NCBI RefSeq assembly: GCF_026967795.1
Contig: NZ_JAPVBH010000001.1
Location: forward strand, 547,028 to 611,027
Origin: Modestobacter sp. VKM Ac-2986
GTDB taxonomy: Bacteria > Actinomycetota > Actinomycetes > Mycobacteriales > Geodermatophilaceae
DNA: 64,000 nucleotides
Direction: 5' to 3'
The notes beneath the pieces were generated by a model. It had not been told where the DNA came from, made no database searches, and was given only the letters and a program-made list of their open reading frames with translations. The translations under genes were made by a program, and so were the position numbers. Positions 54,619 to 64,000 of this stretch are shown piece by piece; positions within the stretch are counted from its first letter, which is position 1, and every line of letters starts with the position of its first letter.

Positions 54619-54858
54619 GTGCCAGTCGTGGTCGTCGACGTCGTCCTGAAGCCAGAGATCTCCGATCCGCAGGGGCAGGCCGTGCTCGGCGCCCTGGGCC
54701 GGCTCGGTCACTCAGGTGTCCGCAGTGTCCGCCAGGGCAAGCACTTCGTGCTGGAGGTGGACGGCACCCCCGACGCCGCGGAGCTCCGCGAGATCGCCGA
54801 GACGCTGCTGGCCAACCCCGTCATCGAAGACGTCGAGCTGCACCTCCCCACGGACTGA
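54619..54858 (+). CDS. purS: FGAM synthase subunit PurS
   Basis: 79 aa; bridges PurQ and PurL in the three-part FGAM synthase. VVVDVVLKPEISDPQGQAVL, ALGRLGHSGVRSVRQGKHF and LLANPVIEDVELHL are the complete family pattern. GTG 54619 with no ribosome site but a TACCCT box seven bases upstream. purQ follows after 9 bases. Confidence 0.95.
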   Translation: MPVVVVDVVLKPEISDPQGQAVLGALGRLGHSGVRSVRQGKHFVLEVDGTPDAAELREIAETLLANPVIEDVELHLPTD

Positions 54859-54867
54859 GGACTGATC

Positions 54868-55542
54868 GTGCGCATCGGTGTCATCACCTTCCCGGGCTCC
54901 CTGGACGACGTCGACGCCGCACGCGCGGTGCGGCTCGCCGGCGGTGAGCCCGTCTCCCTCTGGCACGGCGACCACGACCTCAAGGACGTCGACGCCGTGG
55001 TCCTGCCCGGCGGCTTCTCCTACGGCGACTACCTGCGGGCCGGCGCCATCGCCGCCCGCTCGCCGCTGATGGCCGACGTGGTGGCCGCCGCGGGCACCGG
55101 GCTGCCGGTGCTGGGCATCTGCAACGGCTTCCAGGTGCTGTGCGAGGCCGGGCTGCTGCCCGGGGCGCTGACCCGCAACAGCCACCTGCACTTCCGCAAC
55201 CGTGACCAGGGCCTGCGCGTCGAGCGCGCCGACACCGCCTGGACGTCGTCGTTCACCCAGGGCCAGGAGATCGTCGTCCCGGTGAAGAACGGCGAGGGCC
55301 GCTACGTCGCCGCCGACGCCGACCTCGACCGGCTGGAGGGCGAGGGGCGGGTCGTCGTCCGCTACGTCGGGGGCAACCCCAACGGCAGCTCCCGCGACAT
55401 CGCCGGGGTGACCAGCGCCGACGGCCGGGTGGTCGGGCTGATGCCGCACCCCGAGCACGCGGTCGAGGACCTCACCGGCCCCAGCACCGACGGCCTGGGC
55501 TTCTTCACCTCCGTGCTGACCTCCCTGGTCGGTGCCGCGTGA
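54868..55542 (+). CDS. purQ: FGAM synthase glutaminase subunit PurQ
   Basis: 224 aa class I glutamine amidotransferase supplying ammonia to Pur[34 protein letters not shown], the nucleophile Cys in [13 protein letters not shown] and the catalytic His/Glu in [14 protein letters not shown] 54868; TGA overlaps the GTG of purL. Confidence 0.97.
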   Translation: MRIGVITFPGSLDDVDAARAVRLAGGEPVSLWHGDHDLKDVDAVVLPGGFSYGDYLRAGAIAARSPLMADVVAAAGTGLPVLGICNGFQVLCEAGLLPGALTRNSHLHFRNRDQGLRVERADTAWTSSFTQGQEIVVPVKNGEGRYVAADADLDRLEGEGRVVVRYVGGNPNGSSRDIAGVTSADGRVVGLMPHPEHAVEDLTGPSTDGLGFFTSVLTSLVGAA

Positions 55543-57878
55543 GCGCCGACGTGACGGCCACCCCGCACGCCGCGGACGGCCCGGCCGACGCCGCCGTCCG
55601 GTCGATGCCCGACCTGGACACCGTCGAGCGCGCCGCGCAGGCCCCCGACACGGCGCAGCCGTTCGCCGAGCTGGGACTCAAGGACGACGAGTACGCCTCG
55701 ATCAAGGACATCCTCGGTCGCCGGCCCACCACCGCCGAGCTGGCCATGTACTCGGTCATGTGGAGCGAGCACTGCTCCTACAAGTCCTCCAAGGTGCACC
55801 TGCGCCGCTTCGGTGACCTGCCGAAGAGCGACGCGCTGCTGGTCGGCATGGGCGAGAACGCCGGCGTCGTCGACGTCGGCGAGGGCTACGCGGTCACCTT
55901 CAAGGTCGAGTCGCACAACCACCCCAGCTACATCGAGCCCTACCAGGGCGCGGCCACCGGGGTCGGCGGCATCGTCCGCGACATCCTCACCATGGGCGCC
56001 CGCCCGATCGCGGTCATGGACTCGCTGCGCTTCGGCGCGGCCGACGCCCCCGACACCGCCCGGGTGCTGCCCGGCGTGGTCGCCGGCGTGGGCGGCTACG
56101 GCAACTGCCTGGGCCTGCCCAACATCGGCGGCGAGCTGCTCTTCGATGCCACCTACGCCGGCAACCCGCTGGTCAACGCCCTGTGCGTCGGCGTCATGCG
56201 GCACGAGGACCTGCAGCTGGCCAAGGCCGAGGGCACCGGCAACAAGGTCGTGCTGTTCGGCGCCCGCACCGGCGGCGACGGCATCGGCGGGGTCTCGGTG
56301 CTGGCGAGCGAGACCTTCGACGCGGAGGGCCCGGCCAAGCGCCCGGCCGTGCAGGTCGGCGACCCGTTCACCGAGAAGCTGCTGATCGAGGCGTGCCTGG
56401 AGGTCTTCGCCGCGGGCCTGGTCACCGGGATCCAGGACCTCGGTGGCGCCGGCATCTCCTGCGCCACCAGCGAGCTGGCCGCGGCCGGCAGCGGCGGCAT
56501 GCGCATCGACCTCGACGCCGTCCCGCTGCGGGACTCCACGCTGACCCCCGCCGAGATCCTGATGAGCGAGTCGCAGGAGCGGATGTGCGCGGTCGTCGAG
56601 CCGGACAAGGTCGAGGCCTTCCTGGCCGTCTGTGCCAAGTGGGACGTGCTGGCCACCGTCATCGGTGAGGTCACCGACGGCGACCGGCTCACCATCGACT
56701 GGCACGGCGAGCGGATCGTCGACGTCCCGCCGCGCACCGTGGCCCTGGAGGGCCCCCGCTACGACCGGCCGATGACCCGCCCCGCCGACCTGGACGCGCT
56801 GCAGGCCGACGCCCCGCCGTCGTCCTCGGCCGACCTGCGCGCCGACTGGCTGGCCCTGGTGTCCAGCCCCGACGGCGCGGACAAGTCCTGGGTGACCGAG
56901 CAGTACGACCGCTACGTGCGCGGCAACACCGTGCTGGCCCAGCCCGAGGACGCCGGCGTGCTGCGGGTCGACGAGTCCAGCAACCTGGGCATCGCCCTCG
57001 CCCTGGACGGCAACGCCCGGTTCTCCCGGCTGGACCCCTACACCGGCGCCCAGTTGAACCTGGCCGAGGCCTACCGCAACGTCGCGGTCTCCGGCGCGGT
57101 GCCGCTGGCGGTCACCAACTGCCTGAACTTCGGCTCCCCGGAGAACCCCGAGGTCATGTGGCAGTTCGCCGAGGCCGTCCGCGGTCTGGCCGACGGCTGC
57201 CGGGAGCTGGGCCTGCCGGTCACCGGCGGCAACGTGAGCCTCTACAACCAGACCGGCGACGTGGCGATCAACCCGACGCCGGTGATCGGTGTGCTCGGCG
57301 TGCACGCCGACGTGCGCCGCCGCGTGCCCACCGGCTGGCGTGCCGCCGGCGAGACCGTGCTGCTGCTGGGGGAGACCCGGGCGGAGTTCGGTGGGTCGGC
57401 GTGGGCGTCGGTCGTCCACGGTCACCTGGGCGGGCTGCCGCCCCGGCTGGACCTGGCCGCCGAGCGCACCCTGGCCCAGCTGCTGACCCGGTTCGCCACC
57501 GAGGGCCTGGTCAGCTCCGCCCATGACCTGGCCGACGGCGGCCTGGCGCAGGCGGTGACGGAGTCCGCGCTGCGGTACGGCACCGGCGCGACGCTCCGCG
57601 TCGAGGGCGACCCCACGGCTGCGCTGTTCGCCGAGTCCGGCGCCCGCGTGGTCGTCACCACCGCCGACCCGGCCGCGGTGCGCGCCGCGGCGGCCGACGC
57701 CGGCGTCCCGGTCACCGAGCTCGGGACGACGGGCGGCGACGCCCTGGTGGTCGAGGGCCTGCTGGAGCTGCCGCTGGCGGAGCTGCGCACGGCCTGGACG
57801 GGCACCCTGCCGGCCCTGTTCGGCAGCCCCGAGCTCGTCGTCAGCGCCGTCCCGGCGGGCACCGTCCCGACCAGCTGA
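55539..57878 (+). CDS. purL: FGAM synthase synthetase subunit PurL
   Basis: 779 aa, the small PurL type that works with PurS and Pur[71 protein letters not shown]-type ([14 protein letters not shown]) and the second repeat with [20 protein letters not shown] are all family blocks. Its stop shares bases with the ATG of the following sterol-carrier-like gene (TGATG). Confidence 0.97.
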   Translation: MSADVTATPHAADGPADAAVRSMPDLDTVERAAQAPDTAQPFAELGLKDDEYASIKDILGRRPTTAELAMYSVMWSEHCSYKSSKVHLRRFGDLPKSDALLVGMGENAGVVDVGEGYAVTFKVESHNHPSYIEPYQGAATGVGGIVRDILTMGARPIAVMDSLRFGAADAPDTARVLPGVVAGVGGYGNCLGLPNIGGELLFDATYAGNPLVNALCVGVMRHEDLQLAKAEGTGNKVVLFGARTGGDGIGGVSVLASETFDAEGPAKRPAVQVGDPFTEKLLIEACLEVFAAGLVTGIQDLGGAGISCATSELAAAGSGGMRIDLDAVPLRDSTLTPAEILMSESQERMCAVVEPDKVEAFLAVCAKWDVLATVIGEVTDGDRLTIDWHGERIVDVPPRTVALEGPRYDRPMTRPADLDALQADAPPSSSADLRADWLALVSSPDGADKSWVTEQYDRYVRGNTVLAQPEDAGVLRVDESSNLGIALALDGNARFSRLDPYTGAQLNLAEAYRNVAVSGAVPLAVTNCLNFGSPENPEVMWQFAEAVRGLADGCRELGLPVTGGNVSLYNQTGDVAINPTPVIGVLGVHADVRRRVPTGWRAAGETVLLLGETRAEFGGSAWASVVHGHLGGLPPRLDLAAERTLAQLLTRFATEGLVSSAHDLADGGLAQAVTESALRYGTGATLRVEGDPTAALFAESGARVVVTTADPAAVRAAAADAGVPVTELGTTGGDALVVEGLLELPLAELRTAWTGTLPALFGSPELVVSAVPAGTVPTS

Positions 57879-58264
57879 TGGCCGGCGTGCAGCCCATCTC
57901 GGCCGAGGAGCTGCGCGCCGTCCTGGCGCCGGTGGCCGGGTGGCTGGCCGGGGAGGCCGAGCAGCCGCCCCGGCCGGTGCTGGGCGCGGCGGTGAAGACC
58001 TCGGCCCGCTGGCTGTCCCAGCAGGTGCCCGGGCGCTCGGTGGAGCTGCGCGTGCCGCCGTTCGTGGCCGTGCAGTGCGTGCCCGGGCCCCGGCACACCC
58101 GCGGCACCCCGCCGAACGTGATCGAGACCGACGCCGCCACGTGGCTGCGGCTGGCCACCGGTGCGCTCAGCTGGGCGGACTCGGTCGCCGAGGGGCGGGT
58201 GGTGGCCAGCGGCAACCGCGCCGACCTGTCGGCCCACCTGCCGCTGCCCCCGCTCCGCCGCTGA
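57878..58264 (+). CDS. Sterol-carrier-family protein downstream of purL
   Basis: 128 aa with a small SCP2-like fold: [40 protein letters not shown] and [20 protein letters not shown]. From memory, such genes follow purL in many actinobacteria, so a link to purine metabolism or simply conserved order. Coupled to purL by a TGATG overlap. Function unknown. Confidence 0.8.
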   Translation: MAGVQPISAEELRAVLAPVAGWLAGEAEQPPRPVLGAAVKTSARWLSQQVPGRSVELRVPPFVAVQCVPGPRHTRGTPPNVIETDAATWLRLATGALSWADSVAEGRVVASGNRADLSAHLPLPPLRR

Positions 58265-58283
58265 TCCCCTGCCCACACACGAC

Positions 58284-58317
58284 AGCGCCCCCTCTGCCTG
58301 CCGGCAGAGGGGGCGCT
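58284..58317. terminator. Terminator of the purSQL operon
   Basis: AGCGCCCCCTCTGCC pairs perfectly over 15 bp with GGCAGAGGGGGCGCT around TGCC; also faces the convergent small MFS-partner gene. Confidence 0.82.
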
Positions 58318-58335
58318 GGGCGTGGTGCGGGTGGC

Positions 58336-58479
58336 TCAGAACAGGTTGCTGGCCGTCTTGACGGTCTGGTACAGCCCGTAGACGAGCGGGACGCCCACGA
58401 GGGCCCAGGCGAAGGCGATCAGGCCCACGGGGGTGTGGGTGGTCTCCTGCGTGGCGTGGTTGCCGACCGAGGTGCTCAT
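58336..58479 (-). CDS. 47-aa membrane partner of the OFA transporter
   Basis: 47 residues with one hydrophobic helix, PVGLIAFAWALVGVPLVYGL, and a polar N-terminus. Its ATG overlaps the stop of the MFS gene (ATGA), so the two are co-translated. Similar tiny proteins are annotated as small subunits of oxalate/formate-type MFS transporters. The role is inferred from position. Confidence 0.65.
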   Translation of the reverse strand: MSTSVGNHATQETTHTPVGLIAFAWALVGVPLVYGLYQTVKTASNLF

Positions 58480-59891
58480 CGCGTGACCTTCGCTTCCTGG
58501 GTGTCGGTGAAGATGGCGTCGGCCTTCGGCTCGTGCCACTTGGCGGCGACCGGCTTGACCAGCAGGTTCGCGACGAACCCGACGGCCAGCAGACCGACCA
58601 TGATGAACAGCGCCGGGCGGTAGTCGCTGGCGACCAGCTGACCCGGGGTGCCCTGGGTGTCGAGCACCCGGTTGACGATCAACGGCCCGGCGACACCGGC
58701 GGCGGCCCAGGCGGTGAGCAGGCGGCCGTGGATGGCGCCGACCTGGTAGGTGCCGAAGAGGTCGCGCAGGTAGGCCGGGATGGTGGCGAACCCACCGCCG
58801 TAGAAGGACAGGATCAGCGCGGCGAGGACAACGAACAGCCAGGTCGCGCTGCTGCCGATGGTGGCCAGCAGGACGTAGAGGACCAGGCCGACGCCCAGGT
58901 AGACCATGTAGATCGGCTTGCGGCCGATGTAGTCCGACGTCGAGGACCACACGAAGCGGCCACCCATGTTGAACAGCGACAGGACGCCGACGAAGCCGGC
59001 GGCCGCGGTGGCGGCGACCGTGGAGGTGCCGTTCTCGCGGAAGAAGTCCTGGATCATCGGGCTGGCCTGCTCGAGGATGCCGATGCCGGCGGTCACGTTG
59101 CAGAACAGCACGATCCACAGCAGCCAGAACTGCGGGGTCTTGATGGCGTTGGCGGCCGAGACGCTGTTGGTGGTGACCATGGACTTGGCCTTGACCGTCG
59201 AGGGGTCGAACCCGGCGGGCTTCCAGCCCTCGGCCGGCACCCGCACGATGAAGGCACCGAACATCATGAAGGCCAGGTAGACGACACCGAAGGTCAGGAA
59301 GAGCTTGGCGACCGCGTCACCGCTGGCCAGGTTGGCGCCGGGGCCGCTGGCCACGTAGGCGTCGTCGTACCAGCCCATGAGCTGACGGGACAGCGGGGTC
59401 GCGATGAGCGCGCCACCACCGAAGCCCATGATCGCCATGCCGGTGGCCAGGCCCGGACGGTCCGGGAACCACTTGATCAGCGTGGAGACCGGGGAGATGT
59501 AGCCGATGCCCAGGCCGATGCCGCCGATGACGCCGTAGCCCAGGTAGAGCAGCCACAGCTGGTCGGTGGCGATGCCGGCGGAGCCGACGAAGAAGCCGAG
59601 GGACCAGAAGCAGGCCGAGGTGAACATGGCGGCCCGGGGACCGTTGCGGTCGACCCACGTGCCGAAGAGGGCGGCCGACAGACCGAGCATCACGATGGCG
59701 ATCGAGAAGACGATGCCGATCGCGGTCAGGCTGGACTCGAAGTCGGCGACCAGGGCGGTCTTGTAGACGCTGGTCGCGTAGGCCTGCCCGATGCACAGGT
59801 GGACGGCGAGCGCCGCCGGCGGGATGAGCCACCGGTTGAAGCCCGGGCGCGCGATGATGCGCTCCCGGGCCAGGAAGCTGGGTACTGCCAC
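58476..59891 (-). CDS. OFA-family MFS transporter (oxalate/formate type)
   Basis: 471 aa with 12 helices. The first region IPPAALAVHLCIGQAYATSV, GIGLGIGYISPVSTLIKWFP and DRPGLATGMAIMGFGGGALI are typical of the oxalate:formate antiporter branch; LILSFYGGGFATIPAYLRDL FGTYQVGAIHGRLLTAWAAA marks the second half. Substrate may be oxalate/formate or another monocarboxylate. GTG 59891 follows GGAGGTCCCA. The neighbouring mscR/MBL pair handles formaldehyde, whose product is formate, so a C1 link is possible but unproven. Confidence 0.85.
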   Translation of the reverse strand: MAVPSFLARERIIARPGFNRWLIPPAALAVHLCIGQAYATSVYKTALVADFESSLTAIGIVFSIAIVMLGLSAALFGTWVDRNGPRAAMFTSACFWSLGFFVGSAGIATDQLWLLYLGYGVIGGIGLGIGYISPVSTLIKWFPDRPGLATGMAIMGFGGGALIATPLSRQLMGWYDDAYVASGPGANLASGDAVAKLFLTFGVVYLAFMMFGAFIVRVPAEGWKPAGFDPSTVKAKSMVTTNSVSAANAIKTPQFWLLWIVLFCNVTAGIGILEQASPMIQDFFRENGTSTVAATAAAGFVGVLSLFNMGGRFVWSSTSDYIGRKPIYMVYLGVGLVLYVLLATIGSSATWLFVVLAALILSFYGGGFATIPAYLRDLFGTYQVGAIHGRLLTAWAAAGVAGPLIVNRVLDTQGTPGQLVASDYRPALFIMVGLLAVGFVANLLVKPVAAKWHEPKADAIFTDTQEAKVTR

Positions 59892-60109
59892 TGGGACCTC
59901 CGAGGTGACGTGACGGCGCGGCCGGTCGGCTGAGCCAGCCGCGCGAGTCACTTCCTGTGAGCTCCGTCGCGACCGAGGGGACGGTACGACGGCGTGGGCA
60001 CCTCGGCGCGGCAACCGCACTCATCAGGATGAGCCCGAGACCAATTCGTTGCACAGGGGACCTTGCGGCGGCGAGACGGTAGCAGTCAGCGCAGGTGGGG
60101 CCGCGTACA

Positions 60110-60115
60110 TAGGCT
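60110..60115 (+). promoter_or_regulatory. -10 box of mscR, leaderless start
   Basis: TAGGCT ends 7 bases before ATG 60123. Confidence 0.5.
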
Positions 60116-60122
60116 GGGACGC

Positions 60123-61208
60123 ATGCCGTACGAGGTCAAGGGCGTCGTCGCCCTCAGCAAGGGCGCTCCCGTCACCATCGAGACCGTCATCGTCCCCGAC
60201 CCGGGCCCGGGTGAGGCCGTGGTCGACGTACAGGCCTGCGGGGTCTGCCACACCGACCTGCACTACCGCGAGGGCGGGATCAACGACGAGTTCCCCTTCC
60301 TCCTCGGGCACGAGGCCGCGGGCATCGTCGCAGCGATCGGCGAGGGCGTCACCGACGTGGCCGTGGGCGACTTCGTCGTCCTCAACTGGCGGGCGGTGTG
60401 CGGTGAGTGCCGCGCCTGCCGCAAGGGCCAGCCGCAGTACTGCTTCAACACCCACAACGCCGCGCAGAAGATGACGCTGGCCGACGGCACCGAGCTCAGC
60501 CCGGCGCTGGGCATCGGGGCCTTCGCCGAGAAGACGCTGGTGCACTCCGGGCAGTGCACGAAGGTCGACCCCCAGGCGCCGGCGACGGCGGCCGGGCTGC
60601 TCGGCTGCGGCGTCATGGCCGGCGTGGGTGCCGCGATCAACACCGGCGCCGTGCAGCGCGGGGAGAGCGTGGCCGTCTTCGGCTGCGGCGGGGTCGGCGA
60701 CGCCGCGATCGCCGGTGCCGCGCTGGCCGGCGCGACCACGATCATCGCCGTCGACCTCGACGACCGGAAGCTGCAGTGGGCCAAGGACCTCGGTGCCACG
60801 CACACGGTCAACTCGAAGGAGACCGACCCGGTCGAGGCGATCAAGGCGCTCACCGGCGGGTTCGGCGCCGACGTCACCATCGACGCCGTCGGCCACCCGG
60901 CGGTGTACGAGCAGGCCTTCTACTCCCGCGACCTGGCCGGCCGCGTCGTCCTGGTCGGTGTGCCGCGGCCGGACATGGAGATCACCCTGCCGCTGCTGGA
61001 GGTCTTCGGCCGCGGTGGGTCGCTGAAGTCCTCCTGGTACGGCGACTGCCTGCCCAGCCGCGACTTCCCGATGCTGGTCGACCTCTACCTGCAGGGCCGC
61101 TTCCCGCTGGAGGCCTTCGTCTCCGAGACGATCGCCCTGGACGAGGTGGAGGCCGCGTTCGACAAGATGCACAAGGGTGAGGTCCTGCGCTCGGTCGTGG
61201 TGTTCTGA
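60123..61208 (+). CDS. mscR: S-(hydroxymethyl)mycothiol dehydrogenase
   Basis: 361 aa zinc-dependent class III-type alcohol dehydrogenase that oxidises the mycothiol adduct of formaldehyde; may also reduce S-nitrosomycothiol. Zinc ligands: [24 protein letters not shown] and the structural site [15 protein letters not shown]. The segment [20 protein letters not shown] and [15 protein letters not shown] are typical. Overlaps the next gene, a metallo-hydrolase, by one base (TGATG), the same pair as in mycobacteria (from memory). Confidence 0.92.
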   Translation: MPYEVKGVVALSKGAPVTIETVIVPDPGPGEAVVDVQACGVCHTDLHYREGGINDEFPFLLGHEAAGIVAAIGEGVTDVAVGDFVVLNWRAVCGECRACRKGQPQYCFNTHNAAQKMTLADGTELSPALGIGAFAEKTLVHSGQCTKVDPQAPATAAGLLGCGVMAGVGAAINTGAVQRGESVAVFGCGGVGDAAIAGAALAGATTIIAVDLDDRKLQWAKDLGATHTVNSKETDPVEAIKALTGGFGADVTIDAVGHPAVYEQAFYSRDLAGRVVLVGVPRPDMEITLPLLEVFGRGGSLKSSWYGDCLPSRDFPMLVDLYLQGRFPLEAFVSETIALDEVEAAFDKMHKGEVLRSVVVF

Positions 61209-61816
61209 TGACCGCCCGCATCGAGAAGGCCGTGGTCAGCGGGGTGTTCAGCCTCGACGGGCAGGACTTCGACGTCGACAACAACGTCTGGCTGGTCGGT
61301 GACGACGACGAGGTGGTCGTGATCGACGCCCCGCACCGGGTCGAGCCGATCGTCGAGGCGATCGGTGGCCGGCGGGTGAAGGCGGTCCTGCTGACCCACG
61401 GGCACAACGACCACATCACCGCCGCGGTCGACCTGCGCGAGGCCGTCGACGCCCCGGTCTGGCTGCACCCGGCCGACACGATGCTCTGGCGGATGGTCCA
61501 CCCGGTGGCGCTGCCCGACGGCGAGCTGGCCGACCTGATGCGGTTCACCGTGGCCGGCACGACGCTGACCGCGCTGCACACCCCGGGCCACTCGCCGGGC
61601 AGCACCAGCCTGCACGCCGCCGACCTGGGCGCGGTCTTCACCGGCGACACGCTCTTCTGCGGCGGCCCGGGTGCCACCGGCCGTTCCTTCAGCGACCACC
61701 CGACGATCCTGGGCTCGATCCGGGCCCGGCTGCTGACCCTGCACGGCGACACCGTCGTCCACACCGGGCACGGCGACGACACCACGATCACCGCCGAGAC
61801 GGCGAACATCGCTTGA
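61208..61816 (+). CDS. MBL-fold hydrolase partner of mscR
   Basis: 202 aa metallo-beta-lactamase-fold hydrolase. Metal ligands: LTHGHNDHITAA (HxHxDH with Asn), the His in LHTPGHSPGST, the bridging Asp in FTGDTLFCGG and the C-terminal HTGHGDDT. Size and pattern are those of glyoxalase II-like thioesterases. Next to MscR it may hydrolyse S-formylmycothiol to formate and mycothiol; this is inference from coupling. Confidence 0.88.
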   Translation: MTARIEKAVVSGVFSLDGQDFDVDNNVWLVGDDDEVVVIDAPHRVEPIVEAIGGRRVKAVLLTHGHNDHITAAVDLREAVDAPVWLHPADTMLWRMVHPVALPDGELADLMRFTVAGTTLTALHTPGHSPGSTSLHAADLGAVFTGDTLFCGGPGATGRSFSDHPTILGSIRARLLTLHGDTVVHTGHGDDTTITAETANIA

Positions 61817-61824
61817 CCCTCCCT

Positions 61825-61872
61825 CCGGCCGGCTGGGGGCGGGAGTGGCCACTCTCGCCCCCGGTCGGCCGG
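61825..61872 (+). terminator. Terminator after the mscR/MBL pair
   Basis: A 21-bp stem with three imperfect pairs (CCGGCCGGCTGGGGGCGGGAG with its partner) around TGGCCA, before the purF promoter. Confidence 0.65.
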
Positions 61873-61967
61873 CGGGAGGTGCGGAACCGCAGGTCGGGCG
61901 GGGGTTCCGAGACGTGACCGTCCTGTCCGGGTGACGACTCACACCCGGGGGAGGTCGGCTGAGCCGG

Positions 61968-61973
61968 TACGCT
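61968..61973 (+). promoter_or_regulatory. -10 box of purF, leaderless start
   Basis: TACGCT ends 6 bases before GTG 61980; no ribosome site fits. Confidence 0.5.
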
Positions 61974-61979
61974 CACCGG

Positions 61980-63539
61980 GTGCCCCGCGGTGATGGACGG
62001 CTGACGCACGACCTCGACCCCCAGGACCCCGGCCCCCAGGACGCCTGTGGTGTCTTCGGCGTCTGGGCACCCGGCGAGGAGGTCTCGAAGCTCACGTACT
62101 TCGGCCTCTACGCCCTCCAGCACCGCGGTCAGGAGGCGGCCGGCATCGCGGTGTCCGACGGCTCCTCCGTCGTGGTCTACAAGGACCTCGGCCTGGTCAG
62201 CCAGGTGTTCGACGAGCCGACCCTGGGCAGCCTGCGCGGCCACATCGCCGTCGGGCACACCCGCTACTCCACGACCGGTGCCTCCACGTGGGAGAACGCC
62301 CAGCCCACGTTCCGCACCACGGGTGCCGGGACAGGGCTGGCGCTCTGTCACAACGGCAACCTGGTCAACACCGCCGAGCTGGCCAGTGCAGCCGCCGACG
62401 AGGGCGTGAGCGGGGCGTTCGCCGCGACCACCGACTCCGACCTGATCACCTCGCTGATCGCGGCCAAGCCCGACATGTCGGTCGAGGCGGCCGCGATGGA
62501 GGTGCTGCCCCGGCTCCGCGGCGCGTTCAGCCTGACGTTCATGGACGAGCACACGCTCTACGCCGCGCGCGACCCGCAGGGCGTGCGCCCGCTGGTGCTG
62601 GGCCGGCTCGAGCGCGGCTGGGTCGTGGCCAGCGAGACCGCGGCGCTGGACATCACCGGCGCCTCCTACGTCCGCGAGGTCGAGCCCGGCGAGCTCATCG
62701 CAATCGACGAGGACGGGCTGCGCAGCCAGCACTTCGCGCACAGCCAGCCCAAGGGCTGCGTCTTCGAGTACGTCTACCTCGCCCGCCCCGACACCACCAT
62801 CTCCGGCCGCGGCGTGCACGCCGCCCGCGTCGAGATCGGCCGTCGGCTGGCCAAGGAGCACCCGGCCGAGGCCGACCTGGTGATCCCGGTGCCGGAGTCG
62901 GGCACCCCGGCTGCTGTCGGGTACGCCGAGGCCTCGGGCATCCCCTACGGGCTGGGCCTGGTCAAGAACTCCTACGTGGGGCGCACGTTCATCCAGCCCA
63001 GCCAGACCATCCGGCAGTTGGGCATCCGGCTCAAGCTCAACCCACTGCGCGACGTCATCCGCGGCAAGCGGCTGGTCGTCGTCGACGACTCCATCGTGCG
63101 CGGCAACACCCAGCGCGCCCTGGTGCGCATGCTGCGTGAGGCCGGCGCCGTCGAGGTGCACGTGCGCATCTCCTCCCCGCCGGTGAAGTGGCCGTGCTTC
63201 TACGGCATCGACTTCGCCAGCCGGGCCGAGCTGGTCGCCAACGGCCTGGACGTCGACGGCGTCCGCGCCTCGATCAACGCCGACTCGCTGGCCTACGTCT
63301 CCGAGCAGGGCCTGATCGCCGCCACCGAGCAGCCGGCCAACCGACTGTGCACCGCGTGCTTCACCGGCGAGTACCCGATCCCGCTGGCCGAGCCCACGGT
63401 GCTGGGCAAGCACGTCCTGGAGGGCATCGGCCGCCGGGCGCTCACCGAGGAGGCGGCCGCCGTCACCGGCTGGACCGGGCGCCAGGCCGGCAGCCCGACC
63501 GTCCCCGGCGGCGCCGACGACGCCCTCACCCGTCCCTGA
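61980..63539 (+). CDS. purF: Amidophosphoribosyltransferase
   Basis: First committed purine enzyme: PRPP and glutamine to phosphoribosylamine. 519 aa. A propeptide of about 22 residues precedes the catalytic Cys23 in DACGVFGVW. Glutaminase elements: [17 protein letters not shown] and [10 protein letters not shown]. The PRPP loop is [15 protein letters not shown]. Cysteines in [16 protein letters not shown] and [11 protein letters not shown] match the [4Fe-4S] form of the Bacillus type. purM follows after 19 bases. Confidence 0.97.
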   Translation: MPRGDGRLTHDLDPQDPGPQDACGVFGVWAPGEEVSKLTYFGLYALQHRGQEAAGIAVSDGSSVVVYKDLGLVSQVFDEPTLGSLRGHIAVGHTRYSTTGASTWENAQPTFRTTGAGTGLALCHNGNLVNTAELASAAADEGVSGAFAATTDSDLITSLIAAKPDMSVEAAAMEVLPRLRGAFSLTFMDEHTLYAARDPQGVRPLVLGRLERGWVVASETAALDITGASYVREVEPGELIAIDEDGLRSQHFAHSQPKGCVFEYVYLARPDTTISGRGVHAARVEIGRRLAKEHPAEADLVIPVPESGTPAAVGYAEASGIPYGLGLVKNSYVGRTFIQPSQTIRQLGIRLKLNPLRDVIRGKRLVVVDDSIVRGNTQRALVRMLREAGAVEVHVRISSPPVKWPCFYGIDFASRAELVANGLDVDGVRASINADSLAYVSEQGLIAATEQPANRLCTACFTGEYPIPLAEPTVLGKHVLEGIGRRALTEEAAAVTGWTGRQAGSPTVPGGADDALTRP

Positions 63540-63558
63540 CCCGCAGGAGCCCTCGAAC

Positions 63559-64000
63559 GTGAGCACGCAGCAGGACCGGTCCGGCGAGTTCACCTACGCG
63601 GCCTCCGGGGTCGACATCGACGCCGGCGAGCGCGCGGTGACCCTGATGCGGTCGGCGGTGGAGCGCACCAACCGGCCCGAGGTCGTCGGCGGGCTGGGCG
63701 GCTTCGCCGGGCTGTTCCGGCTGGACGTCGCCCGGTACCGCAGCCCGCTGCTGGCCTCCTCGACCGACGGCGTGGGCACGAAGATCGCGCTGGCCCGGGC
63801 GCTGGACCGGCACGACACCGTGGGCATCGACCTGGTCGCGATGGTCGTCGACGACCTGGTGGCCTGCGGCGCCGAGCCGCTGTTCCTGCAGGACTACGTG
63901 GCCTGCGGGCGGGTGGTGCCCGAGCGGATCGCCGCGATCGTCACCGGCATCGCCACCGGCTGCACCCTGGCCGGGGCGGCCCTGGTGGGCGGGGAGACCG
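63559..64000 (+). CDS. purM: AIR synthetase, 5' part (runs off the window)
   Basis: Converts FGAM to AIR. The first 147 residues are visible from GTG 63559. [49 protein letters not shown] and [20 protein letters not shown] are family blocks. The frame is still open at 64000, so the gene is truncated by the window end. Co-transcribed with purF. Confidence 0.96.
   Translation, partial: MSTQQDRSGEFTYAASGVDIDAGERAVTLMRSAVERTNRPEVVGGLGGFAGLFRLDVARYRSPLLASSTDGVGTKIALARALDRHDTVGIDLVAMVVDDLVACGAEPLFLQDYVACGRVVPERIAAIVTGIATGCTLAGAALVGGET

Overview
The window is very GC-rich, gene-dense DNA from an actinobacterium. Markers include HspR with a HAIR-like operator, an S-(hydroxymethyl)mycothiol dehydrogenase, a PurS/PurQ/PurL trio, a DUF3151 gene and a GPGG-motif small protein. 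A high-GC soil or rock lineage such as Geodermatophilaceae is my guess from style only. The order dnaK-grpE-dnaJ-hspR ... clpB ... pyrE ... fba ... purA is, from memory, also the gene set found together in mycobacteria, so most of the window is ordinary chromosomal backbone.

Layout. 1-216: 3' end of an enolase-superfamily dehydratase. 284-5806: a 5.5-kb genomic island in a tRNA-Gly(CCC) gene, bounded by 46-bp direct repeats (attL 284-329, attR 5761-5806). It holds a tyrosine integrase, an uncharacterised 270-aa protein, a two-gene operon of a soluble 301-aa protein followed by a four-helix membrane protein (RexA/RexB-like layout), a divergent HEPN-motif Ymh-type protein, and a decayed serine-recombinase tail. 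The two-gene operon is my best candidate for a poorly described, possibly anti-phage, system. 5.9-12.6 kb: a split PAS/chemoreceptor pair, dcd, a methyltransferase, an MFS exporter and a PadR/HAAS pair. 12.6-17.8 kb: the dnaK-grpE-dnaJ-hspR operon plus a MarR gene. 17.9-26.0 kb: a divergent cluster for import (TRAP transporter) and breakdown of deoxyuronates (KduI, KduD, KdgK, Eda) with an IclR regulator and operator-like palindromes between the two arms. 26.1-33.0 kb: malate synthase, a MarR/DHA2 efflux pair, a 54-bp tandem repeat, OsmC, an Nramp-like transporter and an OhrR-type regulator. 33.1-41.7 kb: clpB, small membrane proteins (one broken by a stop codon), a FAS1 lipoprotein, pyrE, fba, DUF3151 and a GPGG protein. 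41.7-64 kb: a sugar ABC transporter without binding protein and a long stretch rich in purine genes (purA, purD, purB, purC, purS, purQ, purL, purF, purM). Interspersed there are GDPD, rsgA, AI-2E, PilZ, OFA-type MFS and mycothiol-dependent formaldehyde-detoxification genes.

How it works together. The purine genes here cover much of the route from PRPP to AMP (purF, D, L/Q/S, M, C, B, A; purN, purE/K and purH are not seen). Several nucleotide genes (dcd, pyrE, purD, purS, purF) share a TANNNT box 6-7 nt upstream of the start codon, which suggests leaderless transcripts. dnaK and clpB share a GGAAC-N18-GTT stress-sigma-type promoter together with a HAIR-like element, although the dnaK element is degenerate. 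HspR encoded in the same operon would close the feedback loop. Many convergent gene pairs are separated by long perfect hairpins that can serve as two-way terminators.
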